A stretch of DNA of 64,000 bases from contig MNCI01002119.1 in NCBI GenBank assembly GCA_015680685.1, positions 186,001 to 250,000 on the forward strand, in the 5' to 3' direction. A program made the position numbers and the translations under genes. Under the pieces are notes generated by a model. It saw only the letters and a list, made by a program, of their open reading frames with translations, was not told where the DNA came from and ran no database searches. The DNA comes from Gnetum montanum (lineage: Eukaryota; Streptophyta; Gnetopsida; Gnetales; Gnetaceae). This document shows positions 24,201 to 34,000 of the stretch, piece by piece (positions within the stretch are counted from its first letter, which is position 1; each line of letters starts with the position of its first letter).

Positions 24201-25026
24201 CGCACACTGTGAGGCTCTGGTTTGCATGTTAATGGCAATACCAGTTGACAAAAATATGCCAGCAGAGGAGAAAGCAATCCATTCGATTATGCTTCCTTCT
24301 ACACCTAAAGAACTACAGCAATCCCAATTGACATTCTATGACGATTCCATTAGGGAAGACCTTGAAAAAGGTTAGGTGTTAATAGCACCCCTATTCATCA
24401 CAATTCAAGTCAGTCAACATAAGATCCGAAGAGTACACATTGATGACAGGGCTTCTACGAATGTTATCCCATTCCCCATCATGGATAAAATGGGTTTGGT
24501 AGACCAAATCAAACCCATGATAATGTCATGTTTGAAGTCATTCAATGGGGCATGGGTTGTGGGGAAAGGCAATGTCCACATTGACTTTGTGGAAGGGGAC
24601 CAGTTTCCCACAAATGCAATGTTTGTCATGGTGGAAGAGATGCCTAGGTTTAATCTAATCTTGGGGAGGTCATGGTTAGCAAAACTTAGGGTCATCTCTT
24701 CACCCATATGTCAAGAAATCCATCTACCCTACGTAGGCTAGGAGGTGGTGATCCACGATGATGAGGTGGTAACCCAAGTAATAAATAACGTAGATATGGA
24801 GTAGGGTTCGGAAGTCATAACCTCTGAGAATAAGGCAGTTGTGTCCATCAACACTAATTATTTGACGAAAGACCTAGCCCAGCATGCTAGCTCAAAAAAT
24901 GAAATTGCGTGGGCTGATTTTCCTTTTCAAGTGGAAGACGATGATGTAAAAGAATGCCGCAATAAAGCCTCTCAGCCTTACATGTCACCAAATCCACAAT
25001 GGTTCAGAAAGTAGTTACGAGGATGA
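21226..25026 (+). pseudogene. gag-pro pseudogene of element B
   Basis: The ATG at 21226 aligns with A's gag start (ISSTTTIATSNLEVP against NPMNTSTSTLSMEVA). A proline- and serine-rich linker runs at about 21660-22290. The gag core is at 22430-22960 (HFTKYNGEGNPNVHF, SISTLEELL, FKYNLKLE, NDFIKSKVYYL). A basic, Asn-rich stretch is followed by a C-x2-H-x4-H zinc knuckle near 23397 whose last Cys is Tyr. The aspartic protease at about 24380-24740 has VHIDDRASTNVIPFP (usual DDG changed to DDR) and FNLILGRSWLA. The frame ends at TGA 25024-25026 after RK-stop-LRG, the same layout as in A and C. Frameshifts near 21450 and many TAG codons inactivate it. Confidence 0.88.
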
Positions 25027-25180
25027 TTGTTACTTGTATAGCATAGCAACTCCACTACTTCCTACCTACTTAACGTCTATTATACATTTATTTATTGATT
25101 GCTTCACATTCATTCATCTACGTCAAGTGCCTAACTTTTTTTTTCTTTAATCATTCACATATCCTCCATTTACATCGTCC
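25027..25180 (+). other. Spacer after gag-pro (element B)
   Basis: This AT-rich stretch aligns with 44285-44405 in C (tagcaactccactactt against tagcaaccccactgctt). It may hold a decayed sense splice donor. No gene is seen. Confidence 0.4.
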
Positions 25181-25445
25181 CATGGCCCGAAATGGCCTAA
25201 AACTACACATGGCCTGATAATGCCTAAAACTTGCAAAACCTTCTGTTTGCGTGTTTCACGGCCCACTAAGGCCTAAAACTAGCAAAATTCCTTACCCTGC
25301 ATCTCCAATGGCCCAAAATGGCCTAAAATTAGTGATGGCCCATAATGGCCTTAAACTACCATTATGGCCTGATAAGGCCTAAAACTCGCAAAATTTTTTT
25401 TACCATTACACCATGGCCTGATAAGGCCTAAAATTTTTTCATCTC
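25181..25445 (+). repeat. Minisatellite 1 of element B
   Basis: These ~27-bp units have the form atggcctgataaggcctaaaact, with GGCC twice per unit and the core CTAAAACT. The array lies between gag-pro and the 3' end of the antisense gene. Confidence 0.9.
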
Positions 25446-25596
25446 CAATGGTGAAAAAAGATAAAAATGAATAACATACGTAGCACACAAGCCAGAATAA
25501 AATGAATCTTGTTGTAATTCATCTTCCATTTAGAGTCTTACCCAAATAATTTTTACAATATTCTTTCAAAAAAAATACAAATGAGATCTCTTGCTG
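25446..25596 (-). other. Presumed 3' UTR of the antisense gene (element B)
   Basis: Downstream of the antisense stop on the minus strand the sequence is A/T-rich (tttgtattttttttgaaag, then attgtaaaaatt). The same order is recognisable in C at 44770-44910. A polyadenylation site is plausible but none was fixed. Confidence 0.4.
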
Positions 25597-25677
25597 TCAT
25601 GCATCATCTTCTCCTACATCATCTTCCTCTGCATCATCGTTCCTGCCCTCAAAGTACCTTGCATCTTCATCCAGGTT
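25597..25677 (-). pseudogene. Antisense gene B, last exon with acidic tail
   Basis: The acceptor is TGACACAG|AACCTGG. It encodes NLDEDARYFEGRNDDAEEDD and VGEDDA, then a TGA. C reads PDEEVGPLEGGNDDDAEEGD, AEGNDAGEDDI, then a TGA at the same place. The intron before it (25678-25763) is 86 bp, exactly as in C, and contains a conserved CTGAC branch-point-like motif. Confidence 0.75.
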
Positions 25678-25763
25678 CTGTGTCATAGAAATTAAAGTAG
25701 TCAGCTAGAGCCACAATAAAAACTAGAATAAAATAAATTGCTGCATCGCAAGAGGTGACTAAC

Positions 25764-26625
25764 TCGAGACGGCCTCATGTCTATCTCAGGGTGTATGTGA
25801 TCCAAGCTAGTCCCTAGGCATTGCTAGACCTCCTCTTCAGTAATGTCTGTCTAGTACCTATCTCCCAAGGTAGCATCTTCTACAACTTTCTCTTTCTTAA
25901 CAGCCATCCATCTAGGTGTCCTTGGAGAAAAGAAGGCAGTGGTGATCCCACCCATCGAGAAACTCACTTTCTGTTCAGGAGATTCAGTGATTGTCACTTG
26001 TTGCATGAACTTGTTGTAAGCCCTAGAAGAACCAATGACATTGATGAATAATTCATGTGTATACAGCTTCACAAAAGCATCCCAGTACTATTTACAATAA
26101 GTGGCACATTCCAGTTTATACATATGCTTATGGTTTTTTTGGGACTTCCCCCACGCATAAACTCTTGCACTATAATATTTCCAATCTTGGTTCTTTGGTG
26201 CCAACAAGTCCATTTGCATTCACTGCTCTATTATTTCCTGGGTGGCCTCATTGTTGTGCCACACAACCATTTAATATCTCGCATAATCAATGACAGCCAT
26301 GCATCAATTTCCATCGTTGGTATCCCGAGCCAAGAGGAACTCATTTCTGGAGCAGAGGTCTCCCACCTCAGTGGTTAGACTTGCCTTCTCCTTCTCAAGC
26401 CTCTAGACCCATTTCCACAAGTCTTCATTTGTACACTTGCACTCCCACAAGGATCACATCGAGTATAACGCACATTCACTAACCTCATCATATATGCGAT
26501 GAGGTACCTTAGTCACTTTTTATGGGAATGTAGGAATAGCATCAACCTTAACTGCTTTATTTGGGTCCCACTTTAGGTGAGAGGCTATCAACCATACATA
26601 AAAGGCATGAGTCATAGTGGCATAG
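25764..26625 (-). pseudogene. Antisense gene B, C-terminal long exon
   Basis: One frame stays readable for about 280 codons with scattered TAG/TGA: MTHAFYVWLIASHLKWDPNK, RLEKEKASLTTEVGDLCSRN (possible coiled coil), WKYYSARVYAWGKSQKNHKH, the open part 26072-25851 with PRTPRWMAVKKEKVVEDAT, and ITEEEV...DHIHPEIDMRPSR. It ends at the donor CGA|GTTAGT. C keeps the last part (IIEEEV, PHEIDVGPS) with the same donor. The family is not recognised and the 5' border is approximate. Confidence 0.6.
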
Positions 26626-26717
26626 CAAAGTTTAGCAAGTTGGCATAGCAAAGTTTACCAAGTGGACATAGCAACATTTACCAAACTAAAAAGCCTAGTG
26701 TAGCTACTTCACTAGCC

Positions 26718-26830
26718 CACTTCTAGATCGATCTGCCTTAGATGGTCGATCATGTCATCGATCACCTCCTGCATAAAGGTAAACTTATTAGGGGTGTTAG
26801 CCCATGGTTACAGGTAGATCGAATAAGGCC
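26718..26830 (-). pseudogene. Antisense gene B, short exon (GPYSIYL...)
   Basis: After the acceptor CACTGCAG|GGCC the frame reads GPYSIYL, then PWANTPNKFTFMQEVIDDMI and DHLRQIDLEVG with one TAG. The 3' border is uncertain. A lacks this region, so there is no second copy to test it against. Confidence 0.45.
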
Positions 26831-26938
26831 CTGCAGTGTCAATAGTGGTGTATGCTACATAACAAAACATGTTCGTTATGATCAAGAGAACTATAATAAA
26901 GATGATGAGCATTACAAATGATAGTGTAAAGCTCCTAC

Positions 26939-27430
26939 CCAACAAAACCTCAAGGGTGATAGCAAGGGGGTCACCCATCAACATACTGTCAAAAATGTGG
27001 TCAAACTCACAAGCATCAAGTTGTAGCTCCCCTCCTTCTAGCTAACTTAGCATCATGGAAGTGCCCTCTACATTCATCTACTCCTCTAGCGCTGAACTAC
27101 ATTTAGCAAAGGGATCATTGGCGGGTGCCCCTTTCTGGTTGACAAGGGCCTCTTCTTTATTCATCGGGGCCCTTCTTTCTATGGTACCCATCTCTTCCTC
27201 ATCGACAAGAGCATCCTCCTCAACAGTAGGAGTGTCCTCATTAGCAGGAATATCCTTCTCATCAATACGAGTGTTCTCCTCATTAGCAAGAGTCCTTTCC
27301 TTTGTGGCAAGAGCTCCTTCTTCCTTGATCGTAGCCCTTTCCTCTATGGCTAGGGCTCCCGCATCTTTATTAATTTCCATTGTTTTGAGTGTCGTCACCT
27401 ATTCCTCACCTTCTTCTCCTTCTTCTTCCT
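26939..27430 (-). pseudogene. Antisense gene B, acidic repeat exon
   Basis: The part from 27398 to 27078 is open and acidic, with repeated ~9-residue units such as KEEGALATKERTLANEENT and NEDTPTVEEDALVDEEE. The 3' part (GGELLQ-like, CEFDHIFDSMLMGDPLA) is shared with A (EFENFFDGMxMDNPPT), where the repeats are reduced. The donor TTGG|GTAGGAGC is identical in A at 6544. The acceptor at 27430 is only a guess. The segment is probably disordered. Confidence 0.55.
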
Positions 27431-27573
27431 CTTTTAATAAAATGTAGTTACATTGGGTGAAAGCATACTAACTTAAAACAAATACTACGATGTGCTATGC
27501 TATCTAGCGTAGCATAGCATAGCAAGCATTAACCAAACAAATGAGGTAGAGAATTAAAAGAGGATGCACTTAC

Positions 27574-28607
27574 TAATGGGAGGTTGCATTTTGCGAAGCT
27601 TGAATGGCAGTTTCTACCCCCCTTGTTCTTTCATATGGGAAGGCTCCTCAATTGGGTGAGATCTCTTATGCTGCAACTTACTTGCCACCATTTCCACAAT
27701 GAGGCATTTCCCCTATGATACACTACCACCTCTTCTAGGTTGTCTTGGGCACAAAAATTATGTGCCACCCAATCGCTTATCGTCATTGAAAATGACTCCC
27801 CAATAGCTTCTGGGGGATCCTGGGATTGGGTGGTACGGAAGACTTGGCAAAACCATGGTTTGGAAATCTGGTTATGATTTTGCATCACCCAAACTCCATT
27901 CTCATGGATCACTAAGAATTCAATGAAGTGTCGTAGACAGGCCACAAAGAAGGCATGATGCACATTAAAATGGGATTCAAGCTTCTTACGAAGCTTGACC
28001 ATTTCAGCTTGCAGACCTTTACAAAGATTCTTGGCCCAATTGTAATGTGTCCCCTCTTCCATAACCTCTCTCATTATGGAAGCTTGCTTGATCCCAATGA
28101 TTTTTCCTTGGGAGAGTAGCTTGGGAAAAGCATGGGCACGGAAGAAAGGGTAAACTGTTTTGGCCGCTCTTAGCCTAGCCTCCTCAATATGGATCCCCTT
28201 GCAATCCCTCTCCACCCCTAGCCACTCCTCAATGTCCCCTTGATGGTTGGCCTCCTAATTAGTCTTTGCTCCCATGGGGAGACCATCAGCAAGGACACTG
28301 AAGAGATCTACGAATAGTTGGTCGTTAATCTCCAGCACCACTAGCACACCATGCACACATGTGCTAAAGTGATCTACTCTTTTGGAAAAGGAGTTAGCTC
28401 TAGCAAGCATCTCAGCAATAGGGACACTAGGGTTGATGACCAAGAACAACTCCATGAGCCCAGCATCTTGAAGGTTGTTGACAAGTGATTTTGGGGCCCC
28501 GTTGCAAAGCTAGTATTGGGTCTCATCCACCTCCCCATACTTGAAGTAAACACTGGCCTCGTTATGCCTAGAGGTGATCATGGTGACCTCCTAGGATTTC
28601 TTCAACA
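27574..28607 (-). pseudogene. Antisense gene B, long exon with unrecognised conserved domain
   Basis: The acceptor is GCTACAG|TGTTGAAG and the donor ATTA|GTAAGT. The frame runs through TYFKYGEVDE-like sequence, GLMELFLVINPSVPIAEML, THGVLVVLEIND-like sequence, FSVLADGLPMGA, GDIEEWLGVE, the 194-codon open stretch 28215-27631 with FFRAHAFPKLLSQGKIIGI and REVMEEGTHYNWAKNL, and DPPEAIGESFSMTISDWV. A's copy matches over more than 250 residues (7764-7080). The pattern HGV-x-V-x-h-x-I-N followed by FSLP-x-x-G recalls plant-mobile-domain or putative plant transposon proteins, but this is only a weak resemblance. TAG stops occur near 28507 and 28257. Confidence 0.7.
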
Positions 28608-28716
28608 CTGTAGCAATTTACAAGAGAAAAAGTAAAAATTTAAACAAAATGAAAAAATAGAAGAAAAATAGAAATGACACTCGAGCATACAAACATGAAT
28701 TCATAGGCTAGCATAC

Positions 28717-28975
28717 CAAGTTTGAACGGTGATGGAAATGGTGGGAGATCCCCAACACATCTTCAATGGTGATTAGCCTAAGGGATGCCCAATCCCCATC
28801 CAACCAATTGACCTATTTACACTTATTGCAAAATTGAGAGTACCATTTTGGATTGGTTTTGTGCTCACCCCTGCATTGGCCTATCATAACGGCACGTACA
28901 TTCTCGATAGAGGAAAACTCTTGCAAGGCCATTTGTGCCAAAGCCAAGGCATCGGTATCATTGTGAAGCCCATTC
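28717..28975 (-). pseudogene. Antisense gene B, EFSSIENV/VMIGQ exon
   Basis: The acceptor is TCGGCAG|GAATGGG and the donor CTTG|GTATGC. It encodes NGLHNDTDALALAQMAL, QEFSSIENVRAVMIGQ and, after a TAG, VNWLDGDWASLRLITIEDV. A's matching frame (about 8060-8275) reads LGLHDEKRALNLTL, KEFSSFENFHIVMIGQ, LDEKWVTSVPSVEEI. The family is not recognised. Confidence 0.65.
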
Positions 28976-29085
28976 CTGCCGATATAAAACATGGTAACAA
29001 ATAAAAAAGGCACATACACTATTAACATTGTTACCTAGCATAGCATGCATTGCATAATATGATAGACTATGTTTATAGAACTCAC

Positions 29086-29117
29086 CTACTAGCAAAATAA
29101 ATGGTTCCTAGTGGGTT
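29086..29117 (-). pseudogene. Antisense gene B, 32-bp exon
   Basis: The exon is flanked by TTTTCAG|AACCCAC and CTAGTAG|GTGAGTT. Element A has an exon of exactly the same length at 8349-8380 with the same borders (TTTTTAG|AACCCAC, AGAAG|GTGAGTC). The peptides NPLGTIYFASR and NPPRILYCARR are alike. Confidence 0.75.
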
Positions 29118-29254
29118 CTGAAAACAAGTACCCATGTGGCGGGTAACAAACAATGTATTGTATAAGTGGTAACACTTATACTATGGCATCCTCCAGATCC
29201 AACTCAAGCATATCAAGCATTTTGGATGCTAGTTGGATCCTTTTTCCTACTCAC

Positions 29255-29534
29255 CCTCAATTTCCCGATCGGTCAAAAATTTTAGAATACCCCAGTTTGC
29301 CCTAGGAAATAGGGTTTTTGTAATTACGGCTGGTGTCTTGGCTGATAAGTGTGACCAAATGATTACACTAAAGTGCTGGAGGAGGAATTGTAAGAAGTCA
29401 CGCGTGCCTTCATAGAACCAAATTGCCTACTGCTCCACACATGCATGAGGTGGAGGAACATTAGCCACCAATTCACTTAGGTAGCACAGGACTCCTACAA
29501 TTTCCAAGATAATCAAAATGGGTTTTAACATCAC
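29255..29534 (-). pseudogene. Antisense gene B, exon with NIF/FCP1-like HAD phosphatase features
   Basis: The acceptor is GCAAG|GTGATG and the donor GA|GGGTGAGT. The frame reads KPILIILEIVGVLCYLSE, then FYEGTRDFLQFLLQHFSV, then IIWSHLSAKTPAVITKTLF and WGILKFLTDREIEG. Known plant NIF/FCP1-type HAD phosphatases have a similar order: a hydrophobic strand with D-x-N/D-G-hLL, then RPG-x-x-FL-x-x-h-x-x-x-F-x-h-x-hWSS, then an L-x-W/F-D region. A's copy (8798 downward) agrees at most of these positions. In both copies the expected first catalytic Asp is Glu and the second acidic position is Val or Ala, so catalysis is unlikely. This is an assignment by eye. If wrong, the exon is still a conserved coding block. 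Confidence 0.5.
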
Positions 29535-30212
29535 CTTGCACGACAGAATGGAAAATGTTAGCATCATGTTTGAGTGTTTTTCACAGGTAGAATAGCACGA
29601 TTAGCCATTTGCAAATAGCATAGCATAACCCTTTCTTTGCATGCAACATAGCATAAGCACCCAGTAGCAAATAGCATAACGTAACCCTCCCTTTGCATGT
29701 AGCATAGTAGAACCATAGGATCAATAGCATAGTAACATGATACTATCGATGTGTTGGTCTAAAGGTTTTACAACACATTGTCCTAGCATAGCAAAAATTC
29801 TTAAATACAAATTTCAAATCAGAAACAATTTAATACGCTATAGCCATTTTGACCAACCTTCTACCATACAAAATGACTCACACAACATTGCGTTAGACAC
29901 GTGTGGCATTGTCAAATCTCGCACATGGCCAAACCCTGCTAAGGGCCGTACGCTATGCTATTTATGTGCTAGGTCGCCAGAAACACCTAAACCTCCATGA
30001 AGAGGCAGTCACAGCAATGACGTTCTAGGAAATACTGCATGCAATCTTAGCGTAGTATCCGTACACCTATCTCGGCCGAATCGGCAACAGCGACAGTGTA
30101 ACGGTCAAGATGGAAAAAAAATGGTGACAGAAGATGGATTTCAAAACAAAAAAACAAAAAAAAAAGAGACAACAACAACAACCTGGAGAGAAAAGGTAGC
30201 ATAGCAACTTAC

Positions 30213-30334
30213 TGGGCTGATGGAGTCTCCTCTCATACTGCGACGTGCGCCTACGACAGATGTACCAGGGTGTCTTTCACCTCATCCACCTTGGTGAGTG
30301 CTAGGTGTTTGCATTCTCTTTTAGGTGCCATCAT
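30213..30334 (-). pseudogene. Antisense gene B, exon 1
   Basis: Two ATG codons (30334 and 30331) open a frame reading MMAPKRECKHLALTKVDEV, followed by KDTLVHLS and a TAG. It ends at a strong donor, CCA|GTAAGT. A has the same block, ending CCAA|GTAAGG at 9890, with shared words such as gaatgc-aacacc and gtcgatgagg or gtggatgagg. The start is chosen as the first ATG after the TATA box in the conserved block. Confidence 0.6.
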
Positions 30335-30473
30335 CTCAGTTGTAGATTATTTTTTAGTCACTACGCTAAATCGCTTTACTCTTTGTCAATATAATCGCTC
30401 TATACTTTGGATGTGAGTTTTGCTCTTACAATGAAAATGACGAGTTTACTAGGGGTAAACCCTTATTTATAAC

Positions 30474-30481
30474 CAACATGG
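30474..30481 (-). promoter_or_regulatory. Antisense TATA box of element B
   Basis: On the minus strand the site reads GGTTATAAATAAGGG, 140 bp upstream of the antisense ATG at 30334. The equivalent in A lies 137 bp upstream of its ATG. This conserved spacing supports a real promoter for the antisense gene. Confidence 0.68.
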
Positions 30482-30609
30482 TAAAAGGGAACTTGCCATT
30501 TTTTGCACATCGATTAATGTGGGATAGTCTATATAGTGTAGCACTCCCGCCATAGCATAGTAGCACTGTTCACATCGTAGAAGGTGGACCCAACCAAAGA
30601 CTTCACCCC

Positions 30610-30965
30610 ACCTTAAACTAGCATTTTACCTCTATGAGAATAGCCCATTAATAGTCCACAAAGATGTGAAACTAGTAGTCTTGACTTGCGGTTTCGGCCA
30701 GGTTAACGGTCCACAAAGACCTTAAACTAGCAGTTTTGACCCATAGTTTCGATCAAGTTAGTAGTCCGCAAAGACCTTAAACTAATAAACTAATACTATT
30801 AACTTACAAACCTAACCCATCAGTGGTCTGTAAAGACCTTAAACTACCAGTTATGACTTAGAATTCGACCAAGTTAGCTGTCCACAAACACCTTAAACTA
30901 GCAATGCTAAAATACAACTTTGCATCCAGGCAGTCCGCTACGACCTTAAACTAGCAGCTTGCGAA
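30610..30965 (+). repeat. Minisatellite 2 of element B
   Basis: About eight degenerate units of the form gtccacaaagaccttaaactagcag lie between the antisense promoter and the RT acceptor. The core TTAAACTAGCA is the same as in minisatellite 3. Confidence 0.88.
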
Positions 30966-31097
30966 CCTTGTATCATAGTTGACTATTTCAAGCATTTCAT
31001 ATCTCATTGTTTCTTTGCAAATGTTTACTATGCGTTGTTACTACAGATAGGTATCACTTAACTTTGATTTTATGTTACTGTGGTAGGTTGAGCAAGA
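30966..31097 (+). other. Spacer with candidate splice acceptor before RT (element B)
   Basis: A T-rich run ends in gttactgtggtag at 31086, aligned with tatttgtag in A. An acceptor here would let a sense intron remove the whole antisense module and place RT downstream of gag-pro. Confidence 0.4.
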
Positions 31098-34000
31098 ATG
31101 GCCATGCATCATGATTTTTCTTCACCTCTAGTCTTAATAGGCCCACATAGCGAGCTTAATAGATAATTGAACCTAGAGTCAATAGACTAGGAATCATCCA
31201 CCGATAGCACTATTGCATCCTTAGAAACATCCCCAGACTGGCCTGAACACCTAGTCCAAGCCTTAGATTTAGAGGCTGGGGATGTAACTGAGGACCCTCT
31301 CATTGAAATTCCTATGACTACATCCAGGGGAAAAATAAAAACGTTAAAACTTGGCTCCCTTATAGATTCAAAAATGCATAAAGATGTATGCAAAATCCTT
31401 CAAGATAACATCGATGTAATTGCGTGGTCTTATAACGACATGTCGGGCTTAGATCTGAGGCTTATATAGCATAACATTGTCTTAAACTTGCGTATGAAGG
31501 CAATTAAAAAAAAGGTTGACAAGGTTAAACCAGATATCACACTGGTCATACACGATGAAATCACTAAGTTGTATCAGGCTGGTTTCATCCAGGCATTTGA
31601 TTACTCGGAATGGATGTCAAACATTTTTGTAGTTTCTAAGAAAATGGGAGGAATAAGAATCTATATAGACTTCCAGGATCTGAACAAAGCAACGATCAAG
31701 GATGACTTCCCACTACTGAGTATTGATCAAGTTATCAATACTACGGCTAGTCACACTCTACTATCCTTCATGGACAGTTTCTCTAGCTACAATCAAATTT
31801 TTATCAACCAAGAGCATTAGTTAACAACCACTTTCATGACCCCATGGGGTACCTTTTGTTATACTATGATGCCTTTTGGGCTCAAAAATGCCAGAGCAAC
31901 CTACCAAAGAGCCATGACATACATCTTTAGCAACTACATCCTAGAAACACTAAATGACTATGTGGATGAAATAGAAGTTAAATCTAAAGCAGCTGCTAAT
32001 CATCTCAACGATCTAGGTGTAGTCCTAAAATGCTACCAAATGCATGACTTATGCCTCAATCCAAAAAAGTGTGTCTTCGGGGTGAAAACTAGATGCATGT
32101 TAAGGTTTGTAGTGTCGAAGGTTGGAATACGAGTGGACCCTGACAAAGTTAAGGCCATCATTAATCTAGTGCCCCCTATCAACCTTAAATAATTTCCCAA
32201 GTTGTAAGGTAGAGTATAGTTCATTAGAAGGTTTATAGCAAAGTTGACTGACAAGTTACACCCTATGCAACACTTACTAAAGAAAGGGATTAACTTCGAA
32301 TGGACAACACAATGGCAGCAAGCCTTCGATAACCTAAAGAAAGAGCTTTTACACCTCCCAACTATTTACCCACCACAGAGGGATAAGCCTTTCTTCGTCT
32401 ACCTTGCCACCTCAGATACGTCTATCATGGCACTATTATGTCAGAGAAGAGATGATGACTCTGACATTCCATTTTATTACCAGAGTCATGCATTGATAGC
32501 ATATGAAGCAAAATACAATGAGGTAGAAAGAAATTTCCTCACCCTAGTGTTTGCATTGAAAAAGTGGAGGCATTATTTGTTCCATAGCAAAGTTAACATT
32601 GTGTGCAAAAGCAATGTACTCTGGGCTATCATGAACAATCTATACGAAAGCAGTAGGATAGCCTGGTGGAAAGCCATAATGGCGGAATTCAATTTGCATT
32701 ATATGACCCAATCGTCGACAAAAGGTTAATCCATAACTATGCAACTTACAACCTCACCTGTCGACAATCAGGCAATCATAGACCCTGAATTCCCTGATGA
32801 GCACATTAACATTATCAACCCTATCCCACTGAATTTAGAGGCTACCTTGCATTTTGACTATGCCTTGACTACATGAGATGGTAGTATAGCAGCCATCATT
32901 ACGTTCCCCTTTGAGGATATTCAACTATTTACTTATCATTATGTATTCCTTTGTATGAACAATGTGGCAGAGTATGAAGGACTGTTTAGGGGCCTCTTAG
33001 CAGCCCAAGCATTGAAAATTCAACACCTGGAAATTTGAGGTGATTCACAACTTGTTGTTAATCAAATCACTGAGTTCTATGATTGCAAAGCTATGCACCT
33101 GCAACCCTATTGCGACCTAGCCAAAATTTTACTCAAGCAGTTTGCCACAACAGATGTCCAACATGTGCTATGTAATGAGAACATTGTAGTAGATGATTTG
33201 GCCATCCTAGCATTAAATGTGCCACCACACTTGTTCGCAAAGTTTCCTGCTTCGATAACCGAGTGTACGGAGCCTATCACTCAAGTAGTACATGTCACCT
33301 CTGTAAGCACGGCCGATATCCAAGAGTGGTACATCAACATTAAAGCATATTTGTAACATGGTGAACCCCCACGTGGATTGACATCTACCCAAAGGGATGT
33401 GATCCACAAGCATGCTCGACAATATGTACTTATGGGAGATAACACTTTATGCAAAAGATCCTTTGATGGGATATTTCTAGCATGCGTAAATGAGGGAAAT
33501 GTGCAAAAAATCATTAATGAGGTTCATGAAGGACTATGTGGTGCACACATAGCCCCTAGGGCCATGGCAGTAAAGATTAGATGTCTAGGGTACTACTGGC
33601 CTCACATGGAACGAGATTGCCTTGCCAAGGTCAATACTTGTAACATGTGCCAATGATATGAAAATATTATACACATTTCACCTACCGAGTTGCACCTGAC
33701 ATAGATCACGTGGCCATTCCAATGATGGGGACTAGACATTATAGGGCCTATCACACCTAAGTCTTCCACAGGACATAGCTTCATCATCATTGCCACTAAG
33801 TACTTTACAAAGTGGGTAGAGGCTATCCCCCTTAGGAAGACTACATCTCAACAGGTTTTCCACTTCATATTGGATAACATAGTGAAAAGGTTTGGGCTTC
33901 CCATGACTATTGTGATAGACAACGGGCGACATTTTAGTAGTGCAGAAACCAAAACCTTTTGCAACAACCTTGGCATTAAGCAATCCTTCTCCTCACCATA

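Larger units (their letters stand above)
25597..30334 (-). pseudogene. Antisense multi-exon gene of element B (fullest copy)
   Basis: This gene of at least nine exons is encoded opposite to gag and pol, between protease and RT. Exon 1 starts at ATG 30334 (MMAPKRECKHLALTKVDEV) and ends at 30213 before GTAAGT. Later exons, listed separately, end at a stop at 25597-25599 behind an acidic tail. The splice borders at 29086/29117 recur in A and those at 25677/25764 recur in C, which makes chance reading frames unlikely. The reconstructed order is a basic N-terminus, a NIF/FCP1-like HAD stretch, an EFSSIENV-VMIGQ segment, a long domain of unknown type, an acidic repeat region, and a C-terminal part with a possible coiled coil. 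Several TAG stops show it is dead here. A minus-strand TATA box lies at 30474-30481. It may be a host gene captured with its introns. Confidence 0.8.
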
